Assembly: GCF_002699985.1 (NCBI RefSeq)
Contig: NZ_LKBT01000012.1
Location: 251,449 to 315,448, forward strand
From: Pseudomonas sp. ICMP 561
GTDB lineage: Bacteria > Pseudomonadota > Gammaproteobacteria > Pseudomonadales > Pseudomonadaceae
Length of the DNA: 64,000 nucleotides
Direction of reading: 5' to 3'
How positions within the stretch are numbered: position 1 is the first letter of the stretch; each line of letters starts with the position of its first letter. Made by a program: the position numbers and the translations under genes. The notes under the pieces are model-generated. The model did no database searches, had not been told where the DNA came from, and worked only from the letters and a program-made list of their open reading frames with translations. Of the stretch, positions 1 through 9,556 are shown piece by piece.

Positions 1-48
1 AGGGCAATTGGCTTCGTAGCCTGCGGCAACTTCTATAACGTTTGCGTG

Positions 49-1281
49 CTAGCCACAATTCGACTTGCTCCCCACACTGGACTCAGCCCACAGCTCATCC
101 AGGTTACTGAATCCCCATTCCTTCGCTGACTCACGACCCACGATGCGATCCTGGCCCACCAGTGCGGCGAGGTTGAGGGTGGTGTGCGTTATGTGCTGAT
201 TGCTGTTGGCGCAGAAAAACACCCGGACCTTGGGCGTGAGCAACGATTTTTCATGCTGTTCGATCACTACACCAATCCGTCCGCTTTGCAGGCGGACCAG
301 TGCGCCGACCGGGTAAATGCCTACGCATTTGACGAAGGCCTGAAAGACTTTTTCGTCAAAATGTCCCTGCCACTGGGCCATGCGGTGGATGGCTTCAGCC
401 GGGCCCCAGGCTTCTTTATAGGGGCGGTCGGAAGTTACCGCGTCATAGACGTCACACACCGCGCCCATCCGGGCGAAAAGACTGATCTGACTACCCGCCA
501 GCCTGTGGGGATAGCCGGTGCCGTCGATTTTTTCATGGTGATGCAGGCAAACGTCCATGACCCTGGGGCTGAAATGGTTGCTCTGCCGCAACATATCGGC
601 CCCGGACTGCGAGTGGCGGCGCATGGTTGCGAACTCCTCATCGCTGAGCGCACCCGGCTTGTTGAGGATGGTCAGCGGGATCACGACTTTACCGACATCA
701 TGCATCAGGCCTGCGACACCCGCTTCGTGAACCAGAGCAGGCGGAAGTCCAAGCTGGCGGGCGAGGGCGACCATCAGTGCGCAGACTGCGACCGAATGCA
801 TGTAGGTGTATTCATCACAGGTCTTCAGTCGCGCAAGGCTGATCAAGGCATCGGGATGCCGGGACAGCGAGTCGGAGATTTCCTCGACCAGTTCGCTGAC
901 CTTCTCCATTTCAATGACCTGACCCATGCGTAAATCGCTGAACATCTTCTCGACCGCGGCTCTGGAATGAGCGCACAGCTTGAGGGATCGGGCAATTTCC
1001 TGATTCAGTGCAACACGATGAGGAATAGGTTTGTTGGCGATGTTTTGCAGGCAGGTCGGCAGTGCTGGATCTGATTGAACAGGCGCGGCGGGTACAGGGC
1101 TGACACCGCGGCTGTCATCGATCCAGAGCTCTGCGACTTTTGCGTCGAGGATGCGTTGCAGATCATGCTCATTCGAAAGCATGAATCCGTTTTTCCAGAA
1201 TGACTGCTCTATCCCTGAACCACAGAATTCGTGTACGTACATGCCGAGGCGTAGCTCGGTCACAGAGATATGTTTCAGCAC
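49..1281 (-). CDS. HD-GYP domain protein, probable cyclic-di-GMP phosphodiesterase
   Basis: A 410-residue cytoplasmic protein with an N-terminal DUF3391-like region (about 1-120) followed by an HD-GYP domain. Visible motifs are an HSV helix near residue 162, the HD pair H194-D195 in LMHDVGK, a triple histidine near 247-249 and the GYP signature in DGTGYP near 254-258, so the metal-binding and signature residues are intact. HD-GYP proteins of this kind hydrolyse c-di-GMP and favour motility over biofilm. The start is a GTG (1279-1281) with only a weak GCGAG upstream; no better start precedes the conserved N-terminus. It lies 76 bp downstream of a chemoreceptor on the same strand, which fits a motility context. 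Catalytic activity is inferred from motifs, not shown. Confidence 0.9.
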   Translation of the reverse strand: MLKHISVTELRLGMYVHEFCGSGIEQSFWKNGFMLSNEHDLQRILDAKVAELWIDDSRGVSPVPAAPVQSDPALPTCLQNIANKPIPHRVALNQEIARSLKLCAHSRAAVEKMFSDLRMGQVIEMEKVSELVEEISDSLSRHPDALISLARLKTCDEYTYMHSVAVCALMVALARQLGLPPALVHEAGVAGLMHDVGKVVIPLTILNKPGALSDEEFATMRRHSQSGADMLRQSNHFSPRVMDVCLHHHEKIDGTGYPHRLAGSQISLFARMGAVCDVYDAVTSDRPYKEAWGPAEAIHRMAQWQGHFDEKVFQAFVKCVGIYPVGALVRLQSGRIGVVIEQHEKSLLTPKVRVFFCANSNQHITHTTLNLAALVGQDRIVGRESAKEWGFSNLDELWAESSVGSKSNCG

Positions 1282-1357
1282 GATAATGACTCGCTTTTTG
1301 TTATGGCTGAAGTTCGCAATCAGGCATTCGGAACTGATCGCGCTTTTTCCGCAGTTG

Positions 1358-2980
1358 CTATACCGAAAACCTCGCTACCAGACGATTAAGGCCTACGGCC
1401 AGTTGCGACAGCTCATTGCTGGCCAGTGAGGTCTGACTGGCTGCGGATGAGCTTTGTGAGGAAAGGTCGCGAATACTCACCAGGTTCTGGTCAACCGAAC
1501 GGGCGACTTGCGCCTGCTGTTCTGACGCGGTGGCAATCAGCATATTCCTCTCATTGATGTGGGAAATTGCTGCGGTGATTTCTTTGATTGCGACACCGGC
1601 CTCATGGGCAATCTGCAGGGTCGAGCCGGCCTCAAGCGTGCTCTGTTTCATGGACTGCACTGCCAGGGTCGAGTCTTTTTGAATGCCCTGGATCATCTGC
1701 TCGATTTCCCGGGTGGACGTTTGCGTTCTGTGGGCCAGTGCGCGGACTTCATCCGCCACCACGGCAAACCCTCGGCCTTGCTCGCCTGCCCGGGCGGCCT
1801 CGATAGCGGCGTTCAAAGCCAGCAGGTTGGTCTGTTCGGCAATGGAGCCAATCACGTCCAGTACTTTGGCGATGTGCTGTGCCTGGTTCGCCAGGCCTTC
1901 GACTTCAAGGCCGGTACGTTCGACTGTAGTGCTGAGTTTTTCCAGCGAGGCGATGGTCTGGCTGACGCGCTCCTGTCCGGTCTGTGCCGAGCGCTCTGAT
2001 GCCTGGGTTGACTGAGAGGCAGCGACCGCATTGCGGGCGACTTCCTCGACTGCGGCAGTCATCTGATTGACCGCGGTGGCCGCCTGCTCGGTTTCCATGC
2101 TTTGCCGTTGGATACCGGCATTGGACTCTTTGGTGATCGAGCTCATTTCTTCCGCCGCCGAGGCGAGTTGTCCCGATGAGTCGGAGATATGCTGAATCGT
2201 CCCTTTGAGATTCGCCAGCATGGTCGCAGTAGCGGTTTGCAACTCGGTCATTTCATCCGCGCCGCTGATTTCGACCGTGGTGCGTAGATCGCCGTCGGCA
2301 ATTTTCCGGGTGGTGATCAGCAGGGTTTGAATAGGCTGGGTAATACTTCGGGTAAAGGCCACGGCTACAAGTACAGTAACGATAACGGCGATAACAATGA
2401 ATATCATTGAGATATAACGGCCGCTGATAAAACTTTCATCCGCGATTGATCCGGATTGCTCCGCCCCTTTTTCGTTAACGCTAATCAGCTCTTCAATAGC
2501 GCTTTGCAGCGCCACTGCCTGAGGCTTGGAAGTGTCCTGGATGAATACCGCCATTTCCTGATAGGTGCGGGTTTTACTTAACTCCATCAGTTCGTCGATT
2601 TTGCCCTGATAGGCACTGACGTTGGCCGAGACCTTATTGAACAGTTCTCGCTCGGCGGCGTCGCCGACCATCGGCGCATAGTCTTGCGTGGCTTTGCTCA
2701 AGTTGGCTTTAAGTAGATTGATTTTCTTGATCGACGCGTCGCCCAGGCGTGCGTCGTCCATGACAAAACGTCTGGCGTCCAGACGATAGAGGAGCATCGC
2801 AGTCTCGATCCGACCGGCCTGTCTGACGCTGGGCAGCCAGTTTTTCTGGAGGTCGGAGGCGGAGTCGTGAATGTCATCCATCTTTAACAGCGAGGCGGCG
2901 CCAAGGCCGATCAAGAGAAGACAGATGATGCCGAAGCTGAACAGGGCTCTGGTGGTCAGTTTTATATTTCTTGTTTTCAT
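1358..2980 (-). CDS. Methyl-accepting chemotaxis protein
   Basis: A 540-residue chemoreceptor. TM1 is near residues 10-32, a four-helix-bundle type periplasmic ligand domain follows, then TM2 near 190-210, a HAMP domain and a long cytoplasmic methylation/signalling coiled coil. The hairpin tip contains the nearly invariant [19 protein letters not shown] stretch that contacts CheA and CheW. The frame stays open to 3085, but I choose the ATG at 2980: [14 protein letters not shown] precedes TM1, an upstream CGAGGT ribosome site is well placed, and the extra 35 residues look like leader. No CheR-binding pentapeptide is visible at the C-terminus. The ligand cannot be predicted. Confidence 0.93.
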   Translation of the reverse strand: MKTRNIKLTTRALFSFGIICLLLIGLGAASLLKMDDIHDSASDLQKNWLPSVRQAGRIETAMLLYRLDARRFVMDDARLGDASIKKINLLKANLSKATQDYAPMVGDAAERELFNKVSANVSAYQGKIDELMELSKTRTYQEMAVFIQDTSKPQAVALQSAIEELISVNEKGAEQSGSIADESFISGRYISMIFIVIAVIVTVLVAVAFTRSITQPIQTLLITTRKIADGDLRTTVEISGADEMTELQTATATMLANLKGTIQHISDSSGQLASAAEEMSSITKESNAGIQRQSMETEQAATAVNQMTAAVEEVARNAVAASQSTQASERSAQTGQERVSQTIASLEKLSTTVERTGLEVEGLANQAQHIAKVLDVIGSIAEQTNLLALNAAIEAARAGEQGRGFAVVADEVRALAHRTQTSTREIEQMIQGIQKDSTLAVQSMKQSTLEAGSTLQIAHEAGVAIKEITAAISHINERNMLIATASEQQAQVARSVDQNLVSIRDLSSQSSSAASQTSLASNELSQLAVGLNRLVARFSV

Positions 2981-3257
2981 ACCGAGATACCTCGAATCGC
3001 CACGCTGCGATAGCTGAGATTCAACTGATCTATCTGCTGGCGACTTGACATCACTGTAGGCGCCAATGTGTGAAAAAACCATCACCTGTGTAGAAAAGTT
3101 TTGTTGTTTACACAGGTCTGGTTATTCAAGTCCATCGGCGTTTAAAACTGAAACTTTAAGGGCGTAAACAGGTGGTTATTTGACGCCATTAAACATCGAC
3201 TGAATCCTTTTTGCTGCGCTTAACGTTGTAAAGCTAACTAATTAATAAAAAGTTATA

Positions 3258-4214
3258 TTATATCTCTGCAGTTTCAGACATGTCCTTAAAGAGCAGCGCC
3301 TTCAATCCACCTTCGACCTCAGCGTCAGGGAACTCCGGTGGATTGTTTAGACGTTGTTCGAAACGCAGGTTTGGCGCTTCAATGGCGGTGTGGTCGATCA
3401 GGAAGCTGGAGCCCAGGCTCGGTTCATTCATGCAGGCCAGCACTTGGCCGCCCGGCACCAGCAGCTCGGGCATGCGCCGCAGCACTTTCTGGTAATCCTT
3501 GTCGAGCAGGAAGCTGCCGCGCTGGAAGGAGGGCGGGTCAATAATAACGAGGTCATAAGGGCCGGACTTTTTCACCTTGCCCCATGACTTGAACAGTTCG
3601 TGATCCAGAAAGCTGACTTTGCGCAAGTCGTGTTGATTGAGGCGGTGGTTCTCACGACCGCGGGTGAGTGCGGCCCGGGACATGTCGAGATTGACCACTT
3701 GTTCGGCACCGCCTGCGATGGCCGCGACGGAAAAGCCACAGGTGTAGGCAAACAGATTCAGTATCCGTTTGCCCTGCGCGTTGGCACGCACCCAGTCGCG
3801 CCCGTAACGCATGTCCAGAAACAGGCCGCAGTTCTGCTTCCTGCCCAGATCCACTTTGAAGTGCAGGCCGCTTTCAGTGATCTGCCATTCTTCCACCCGC
3901 TCACCCAGCAGCCACTCGGTGGTGCTTTCCGGCAAGTAGCGGTGTTGCAGCAATAAGGTATGTGCCTGGCTGTTCATCCATTGCGGGGTGCGGGTCAGTT
4001 CCAGCAGCAGACGGGTCAGCGCTTCAAGCTCGGTCTTTGCGGGCTCGCGGAACAGTGAGACCAGCACCACGCCTTGCATCCAGTCGACCGTCACCTGCTC
4101 AAGTCCCGGCCAGACGCGGCCTCGGCCATGAAACAGACGGCGGGTCTCATCGGGCGCGGCTTGCAGGGCATCCAGCAGGTGCTGGTTGAGGATGGCGAGT
4201 GCTTCTGGGGTCAT
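3258..4214 (-). CDS. Class I SAM-dependent methyltransferase, RlmI/RlmK-like
   Basis: A 318-residue protein ending in a Rossmann-fold SAM methyltransferase domain of the 23S rRNA cytosine methyltransferase group. The SAM-binding glycine-rich strand appears as LNLFAYTCGFSVAAIAGGA, the acidic residue after beta-2 is in VVNLDMSRAAL, and the catalytic-side motif is IIDPPSFQRGSF. The N-terminal half lacks a clear PUA domain and is shorter than classical RlmI (about 396 residues), so the exact substrate is uncertain. The gene stands alone with the AEC carrier upstream on the same strand and 277 bp of non-coding DNA between it and the chemoreceptor. RNA substrate is inference from family. Confidence 0.85.
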   Translation of the reverse strand: MTPEALAILNQHLLDALQAAPDETRRLFHGRGRVWPGLEQVTVDWMQGVVLVSLFREPAKTELEALTRLLLELTRTPQWMNSQAHTLLLQHRYLPESTTEWLLGERVEEWQITESGLHFKVDLGRKQNCGLFLDMRYGRDWVRANAQGKRILNLFAYTCGFSVAAIAGGAEQVVNLDMSRAALTRGRENHRLNQHDLRKVSFLDHELFKSWGKVKKSGPYDLVIIDPPSFQRGSFLLDKDYQKVLRRMPELLVPGGQVLACMNEPSLGSSFLIDHTAIEAPNLRFEQRLNNPPEFPDAEVEGGLKALLFKDMSETAEI

Positions 4215-4279
4215 GACGGCAATCAGTGGCGAAAGGGCGCGACATGTTAAACGTTATCGACGCCGGACGGGCAGCGACG

Positions 4280-5215
4280 TCACCCCGGATGACTGATCAC
4301 GTACAGGCAGATCGACAGCGTCACGAGCGAACCCAGGGTCGACACCAGAATCGTGCTCGATACCAGTGACGCTTCGCGCTTGTAGTACTCAGCCAGCATG
4401 AACGGGCCGGTGCCGGTGGGCAGTGCGCTGAGCAGCAGGGCGGCATTGGCCCATAGCAGCGGCACATCGAATACATGAAACACCAGCACCCAGGTCAGCA
4501 GCGGGTGGCCGATCAGCTTGATCAGGACCAGCAGCGACGTTCCTTCACGTGTGCCTTGCTGTTTTTCGGCGAGGAACAAACCAAGCGCGACCAGTGCGCA
4601 GGGGCTGGTCGCCGCACCCAGGAGGCTGAGCAGTTTTTCCAGTGCCCCGGGTAAGGGCGCGCCGCTGCTGGCCCATAACGCGCCGAGGATCGGAGACACC
4701 ACAAGAGGGTTTTTCGCCAGCGCCAGAAACACTTTCAAGGCAATGCGGTGCGGCTTGCGCTCGGTTTGCAGCCCGACTTCCACACAGACCAGCGCCAGGC
4801 CAAATAACACGCAGACCACCAGAAGTGCCCCGACCAGCGCCGGTTGCAGTCCTTCCTGGCCGAGCACCATCACGCACAGCGGGATACCGATATAGCCCGC
4901 ATTGGCATAGGAGCCGCCGAGTGCGTCGATGCTCGCATCGGCCAGATGGGTGCCTTTCTTCCAGCGCAGCAGGAGGGTGATGACGAACACCGACAGGGTG
5001 CTCAACGTAAAGCCGATGACGAAGCCCGGATGCCAGATCTGCTCCCAGGTCGATGTTGCCGTAACGCTGAAGAGCAGTGCCGGTAGACACAGCCAGACCA
5101 CCATCAGGTTGATTTCCGACGCAGCGTTCGGACCAAGGCGGTTCGTGCGGCGGCAGATGAACCCCAGCAGGATCAGGGCGAAAATCGGTAGCAATATATT
5201 GAGAACAGCAAACAT
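4280..5215 (-). CDS. AEC family (auxin efflux carrier type) membrane transporter
   Basis: A 311-residue integral membrane protein of about ten hydrophobic helices in the two five-helix bundles typical of AEC carriers. The first helix starts directly at the N-terminus (MFAVLNILLPIFALILLGF), and the C-terminal half carries LSALPTGTGPFMLAEYY, which matches the conserved crossover-helix region of the family. Bacterial members export or take up small carboxylates such as malate or malonate, but the substrate cannot be told here. It is divergent from the pyruvate-kinase-like gene across about 220 bp that should hold both promoters. Confidence 0.87.
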   Translation of the reverse strand: MFAVLNILLPIFALILLGFICRRTNRLGPNAASEINLMVVWLCLPALLFSVTATSTWEQIWHPGFVIGFTLSTLSVFVITLLLRWKKGTHLADASIDALGGSYANAGYIGIPLCVMVLGQEGLQPALVGALLVVCVLFGLALVCVEVGLQTERKPHRIALKVFLALAKNPLVVSPILGALWASSGAPLPGALEKLLSLLGAATSPCALVALGLFLAEKQQGTREGTSLLVLIKLIGHPLLTWVLVFHVFDVPLLWANAALLLSALPTGTGPFMLAEYYKREASLVSSTILVSTLGSLVTLSICLYVISHPG

Positions 5216-5434
5216 TCAGGCCCGTCCGTTGCGCGCAAACAGGCGGGCAAGGTTAAGCACGAAAATCGTTAGCGTCCAATCTATTTTCCTGCGTGCCCGG
5301 GCCGTCCATCTGCTCGCTGTCCGCAGTAAGCAGATCGTCACAATCGGGCTTTAGCCTTTAAGTCCGCACATTGCGCTGGTCCAGGTGCTTGTCTGACGGA
5401 CCGCAATGGTCTCCATTCGAAGCGAGTGCCCGCC

Positions 5435-7291
5435 ATGACAATTATAGAAACCGACTTCAACGTATTGGATGAGCAGCAAATACGAGCTGCGCTCAAGCGT
5501 CTGTCTTTTTTGCGAGTCAAGATGGAGGCTGCTGCCCGGACGCCCATCGAAAGCATGCAAGTGCACCCCGATTATCTGGACAGTGCCCGCAACTTGCTGG
5601 GCTACCTCGCGTTGCGCCGCCATGATATTCGCCCTCTGCAACAGCAGTTGTCCGGGCTTGGCCTTTCTTCCCTGGGACGCTGTGAAGCCAATGCGCTCGC
5701 ATCGGTCGACAGGGTCATTGATGTCCTGAAGCGCTTGCTTCCCGGCGCTGAGCTGGAAGAAAGTTCCGGCAGCCTGGTGAACCGGACCGGGGAGAATCTC
5801 CTGAAACTGCATGCAGACCAGTTGTTTGGCGGGTCAGCGCCAGAGCGCGGCGTACGCATCATGGTGACCATGCCTCAAGAGGCCGCGAGCAATCCTTCCA
5901 TGGTCCGTGAACTGGTGCAGGCAGGCATGGATTGTCAACGCATCAACTGCGCTCACGATGACCCGGCGACCTGGCTGAAAATGATTGAGCATGGTCGCAG
6001 CGCCGCTACCAAGGTCGGCAGAACCTGCCAGGTGATGATGGACCTTGCGGGGCCGAAGTTGCGCACGGGGCAGATACAGCCGGGCCCGGCAGTGTTGAAA
6101 ATCCGCCCGCACCGCGATGATTTCGGACGCATCGTGACCGCCGCTCAAGTATGGCTTGCCGAAGAGCCGGAGGCCTTTTCAGACGATGACTATTGTTTGC
6201 AGATGCCGGGAAAATGGTTAAAGCAGTTGCAGGTCGGTGATGAGCTTGCGTTCAGGGACGCAAGAGATTCAAGTCGCTCACTGTCGATCGTTGAAGTCAC
6301 TGAACAAGGCTGTCGGGCGGAGTTGCGCAAGACGGCCTATATGATTCCCGGTATAGAACTGCATTTGAAAAAGCATCGGGGTCGCCCGAAATCAGAACGC
6401 ATCACCGGCGTGCCGCCCAGGGAGCAAAGCATTGTCCTCAACGAGGGGGATGTTTTACTGCTGAGTGCTGATGACAGTCATGGCCATCCTGCCGTGAAGG
6501 ATAGCAACGGCAAGGTCCTGACCCCGGCGCGTATCGGGTGCACGTTGCCTGAGGTGTTCAGGGACCTGCGGGCCAACGAACCGGTATGGTTTGACGATGG
6601 GAAAATCGGTGGGCGTATCCAGTCAGTTCAGACCGACGCCGTTACCGTCCGTATTACCCATGCGCCGGGCGGGGCTAAGCTGAAAAGCGACAAGGGCATC
6701 AATTTACCCGACAGCGAGTTGCAACTCGACGCGCTGTCGCCCGAGGACCTGGAGGCACTTGCATTCGCCGCCCAGCATGCGGATGTGGTGGAGTTGTCGT
6801 TCGTTAACAGTCCTGAGGATGTCAAATCACTTCTGGCGCATTTGAAGCGCCTCAACGCCGAGCATCTTGGCGTCGTGTTGAAAATCGAGACACGACGCGG
6901 ATTCGAGAGCCTGGCGGCGTTACTGCTGGCGGGCATGCAGAATCCGCGACTGGGTGTGATGATTGCCCGGGGCGATCTGGCGGTAGAAAACGGTTTCGAA
7001 CGAACCGCAGAGTTGCAGGAGGAGATCCTGTGTATTTGCGAGGCGGCCCATGTCCCTGTGATCTGGGCGACTCAAGTGCTGGATACGCTGGCCAAGACTG
7101 GCGCTGCAACCCGTGCCGAAATTACCGACGCAGCGATGGGCGTGCGAGCTGAATGTGTGATGCTCAACAAAGGTCCGCATATCCTGGAGGCCATGGGGAC
7201 GCTGGATGACTTGTTGGTGCGTATGCAGGGGCATCGCAGCAAAAAGCGCGACCTGTTGCGCAAGTTGAGTGTCGCTGGGTTGAACGCCTGA
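5435..7291 (+). CDS. Pyruvate-kinase-like protein, enlarged and lacking the allosteric C-domain
   Basis: A 618-residue protein with an approximately 145-residue N-terminal extension and then a pyruvate kinase barrel. Family landmarks are RINCAHD (from residue 169, matching RLNFSHG), MDLAGPKLRTG (202-212), KGINLPD (about 419), the catalytic-lysine strand KIETRRGF (K483) and MIARGDLAVE (509-518), whose Asp binds the divalent metal. The region between RTG and KGINLPD is about 205 residues, roughly twice a normal B domain, and the usual MLSGETA near the barrel end is MLNKGPH (576). The protein ends about 40 residues later, so the normal regulatory C-domain is absent. A GTG at 5426 is in frame, but the ATG at 5435 has the better GAAGCGAG upstream. 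It may act on phosphoenolpyruvate or a related substrate; this is not established. Confidence 0.82.
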   Translation: MTIIETDFNVLDEQQIRAALKRLSFLRVKMEAAARTPIESMQVHPDYLDSARNLLGYLALRRHDIRPLQQQLSGLGLSSLGRCEANALASVDRVIDVLKRLLPGAELEESSGSLVNRTGENLLKLHADQLFGGSAPERGVRIMVTMPQEAASNPSMVRELVQAGMDCQRINCAHDDPATWLKMIEHGRSAATKVGRTCQVMMDLAGPKLRTGQIQPGPAVLKIRPHRDDFGRIVTAAQVWLAEEPEAFSDDDYCLQMPGKWLKQLQVGDELAFRDARDSSRSLSIVEVTEQGCRAELRKTAYMIPGIELHLKKHRGRPKSERITGVPPREQSIVLNEGDVLLLSADDSHGHPAVKDSNGKVLTPARIGCTLPEVFRDLRANEPVWFDDGKIGGRIQSVQTDAVTVRITHAPGGAKLKSDKGINLPDSELQLDALSPEDLEALAFAAQHADVVELSFVNSPEDVKSLLAHLKRLNAEHLGVVLKIETRRGFESLAALLLAGMQNPRLGVMIARGDLAVENGFERTAELQEEILCICEAAHVPVIWATQVLDTLAKTGAATRAEITDAAMGVRAECVMLNKGPHILEAMGTLDDLLVRMQGHRSKKRDLLRKLSVAGLNA

Positions 7292-7298
7292 GCCGCCC

Positions 7299-7327
7299 GA
7301 GCGCCTGGACTCTGATTCCAGGCGCTC
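7299..7327. terminator. Inverted repeat, probable bidirectional terminator
   Basis: A perfect 11-bp stem (GAGCGCCTGGA at 7299-7309, TCCAGGCGCTC at 7317-7327) with a 7-nt loop lies between the convergent pyruvate-kinase-like gene (stop at 7291) and ppk2 (stop at 7339). There is no strong T tract on either side, so factor-independent termination is plausible but not certain. Confidence 0.55.
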
Positions 7328-7338
7328 GTCGGGCTGTG

Positions 7339-8265
7339 TTAATAAATTTGCGGGATGATCAGGTCACTCGGCGTCGGCACGCGGCTGTAATCCTCACGGC
7401 GCTGACGCTCTGGCAGTTCAATCGCCGGTTGCTCGACTTCTTCGTAGGGCATCTGGCCCAGCAAGTGGTGGATGCAGTTCAGTCGAGCGGTCTTCTTGTC
7501 GTCCGCCTGCACCACCCACCACGGCGCTTCGGCGATGTGAGTTCGCTCCAGCATGATTTCCTTGGCCTTGGTGTAGTCCTCCCAGCGACGACGGGATTCC
7601 AGATCCATCGGGCTAAGCTTCCATTGCTTGAGCGGATCATGGATGCGGCTGAGAAAGCGCAAGTGCTGTTCCTGATCGGAGATCGAAAACCAGTACTTGA
7701 TTAACTGAATGCCAGAGCGGGCGAGCATGCGCTCGAACTCGGGCACGGTACGGAAAAACTCTTCGTACTGATCGTCGTCGCAAAAGCCCATGACCTTTTC
7801 CACGCCCGCGCGGTTATACCAACTGCGGTCGAACAGGACGATCTCACCGGCCGCGGGCAGGTGCGAAACGTAGCGCTGGAAATACCATTGAGTGCGTTCA
7901 CGGTCGTTGGGCGCAGGCAGCGCGGCAACGCGGCAGACCCGCGGGTTGAGGCGTTGAGTAATACGCTTGATCACACCGCCTTTACCGGCTGCATCGCGAC
8001 CCTCGAAAAGGATCACGACCTTATGCCCGGTTTTCACCACCCAGCTTTGCAGTTTGACGAGCTCGCCCTGAAGGCGGAACAGTTCGCTGAAATACAGTCG
8101 GCGAGCCTGTTTTTCATCGCTGTCGCTGATATCGTTTTCAAACAGTTTGTCGAGGCTGTACTCGTCTTCTGCCAGCTCGAGCTCCAGCTCTTCATCATTA
8201 TGATCAAGCAGCTCGCGATGAATACGCCGCGCGATATTTTCGTGCTCAGGAGACATTTCGGGCAC
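7339..8265 (-). CDS. ppk2: Polyphosphate kinase 2 (PPK2 family)
   Basis: A protein of 308 residues from a GTG start, or 305 from the in-frame ATG at 8256 (MSPEHENIARR), which is equally credible because neither has a strong ribosome site. The PPK2 domain is complete: Walker A EGRDAAGKGG near residues 88-97, the lid arginines, and a Walker-B-like FDRSWYNRAG near 145-154. PPK2 enzymes transfer phosphate between polyphosphate and nucleoside diphosphates or monophosphates in the cytoplasm. One domain and an acidic N-terminal helix of about 50 residues suggest the single-domain nucleoside-diphosphate-using class; that subclass call is inference. It is convergent with the pyruvate-kinase-like gene. 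Confidence 0.92.
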   Translation of the reverse strand: MPEMSPEHENIARRIHRELLDHNDEELELELAEDEYSLDKLFENDISDSDEKQARRLYFSELFRLQGELVKLQSWVVKTGHKVVILFEGRDAAGKGGVIKRITQRLNPRVCRVAALPAPNDRERTQWYFQRYVSHLPAAGEIVLFDRSWYNRAGVEKVMGFCDDDQYEEFFRTVPEFERMLARSGIQLIKYWFSISDQEQHLRFLSRIHDPLKQWKLSPMDLESRRRWEDYTKAKEIMLERTHIAEAPWWVVQADDKKTARLNCIHHLLGQMPYEEVEQPAIELPERQRREDYSRVPTPSDLIIPQIY

Positions 8266-8331
8266 TCATCTGTAGGAAAAGTCCTCAGATAGTAATCAGC
8301 CCATATGACGCAAAGGTGACAGTTTGAAGGC

Positions 8332-9051
8332 TCAGCGAGGTATGTAGCGACGCTGCCAGCGATAGGGGATAAACAGGGTCAGTAATCCAAGGATTGCGGC
8401 GAATGCGCCGCTGATCAATAGCGCATTGGGCCCCAGCCGGTTTTCCAGCAGTGCGCCAATAATTGCCCCCACGAACATGCCAATCCAAGGGACCAGCTGT
8501 ATGCGCCAGCCATCACGGCGCTCGCCAAGCATCCAGCGTCCGAGGCCACGTCCGAATCGCGAAAGTGCGCCCGTGACATACGTCAGCCCCACCGGCAGGC
8601 CGTTGACCTGTTCAACGGCGGCATTGAGCATGCCCATGGCCAGAATCGCCGCCACGACGGTAATAATCTGCGAAGCCATTGGCCAGGCTGCGGCAGCGCA
8701 CAGCAGCATACCGATACTTAATAACAAGGGCAGGGCGCGTCGGCCGCTTACCCGGGCAACGATCACCCCCAGCGCATTACCGATCACAAAAGTGATGATT
8801 GCCAACAGCAGGCGAGAGGTGGTGTTCAGGTCACCATCGCTGATCGCCACCGCCAGACGGGTGGTGTTGCCGCTCATGAAGGAAACGAAGTCGCCCGTCG
8901 CCATGAAGCCGATGGCATCGGTCATGCCTGCCAGAACCGAAAGACTTGCCGCCAACCCCATACCCACACGCCCGCGCAATTTCTGCATGTGCAGATGCTT
9001 CAAACTAGCGCTGGCATTGGCGGTGGAAGGCAGCATCGCAGGTCCTTGCAT
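8332..9051 (-). CDS. YoaK family (DUF1275) membrane protein
   Basis: A 239-residue integral membrane protein with about six hydrophobic helices. The N-terminal stretch has AGMTDAIGFMATGDFVSFMSGN, the hallmark of DUF1275/YoaK proteins, and NGLPVGLTYVTGALSRFGR is another conserved segment. Function of the family is unknown. The start is uncertain: ATG codons at 9051 and 9036 (MLPSTANAS) are both possible. A small gene lies upstream on the same strand (9089-9316), 37 bp away, so co-transcription is possible. Confidence 0.85.
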   Translation of the reverse strand: MQGPAMLPSTANASASLKHLHMQKLRGRVGMGLAASLSVLAGMTDAIGFMATGDFVSFMSGNTTRLAVAISDGDLNTTSRLLLAIITFVIGNALGVIVARVSGRRALPLLLSIGMLLCAAAAWPMASQIITVVAAILAMGMLNAAVEQVNGLPVGLTYVTGALSRFGRGLGRWMLGERRDGWRIQLVPWIGMFVGAIIGALLENRLGPNALLISGAFAAILGLLTLFIPYRWQRRYIPR

Positions 9052-9088
9052 TGATCACTGATTCAGACGCGAACATTGCAACGCTTGA

Positions 9089-9316
9089 TTAAAGAGCCTT
9101 GGCGCGAACGATCCGTTTGGCCTTGATCTCGTCAGCGTAGGCTTTGAGCTGGTCGGCATCGCCATACAGCCGGTTGACCAACTGCAGAATAGCCGTGACG
9201 TCGACATCAGTCATTTGTTCGGCGAGCTTGAGTATTTCATTGGCAGTGCTTTCAAGGTTCTCGGCAGTTCCCTTGAGGTGACGCTTGAGTTCCTGGGTCG
9301 GCTTGTTGAGGGCCAT
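9089..9316 (-). CDS. Small conserved helical protein of unknown function
   Basis: A 75-residue protein with heptad-like spacing (LKRHLKGTAENLESTANEILKL, then VTAILQLVNRLYGDADQLKAY), predicted almost entirely helical. It has no signal peptide or membrane segment. A strong AAGAAGGA ribosome site lies just upstream of the ATG at 9316, supporting it as a real gene. I do not recognise a named family. Confidence 0.72.
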   Translation of the reverse strand: MALNKPTQELKRHLKGTAENLESTANEILKLAEQMTDVDVTAILQLVNRLYGDADQLKAYADEIKAKRIVRAKAL

Positions 9317-9556
9317 GATGTTTCCTTCTTATAAGTACCGCGATTTCTATGCGGTGGAGCATCGCTTTTTCTGGGGGAACAAGCAATGTGTTGGCTGCCT
9401 CCGTATGCCTAAGAGACGTCTTGGCGGGATGTAATACGATGACTGAGACTTCCGGTGCTTCGGAAGCTTCCTACAAACCTGCTCTGTATCGGCTGACTGA
9501 CGTATCGAGCAACTGTTGGCAAAGTCCCGCCTTTTATTCAGGCCAAGGACTTGCCC

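Noticed and set aside
184..933. 249-codon plus-strand frame antisense to the HD-GYP gene
   Set aside because: Complementary to a clear HD-GYP domain; GC-rich third positions leave the opposite strand open. No ribosome site or family signal.
9431..9480. Hairpin CTTCCG/TCGGAAG upstream of vgrG
   Set aside because: Only six to seven pairs; may be part of a conserved vgrG leader but cannot be called a regulatory element without comparison.
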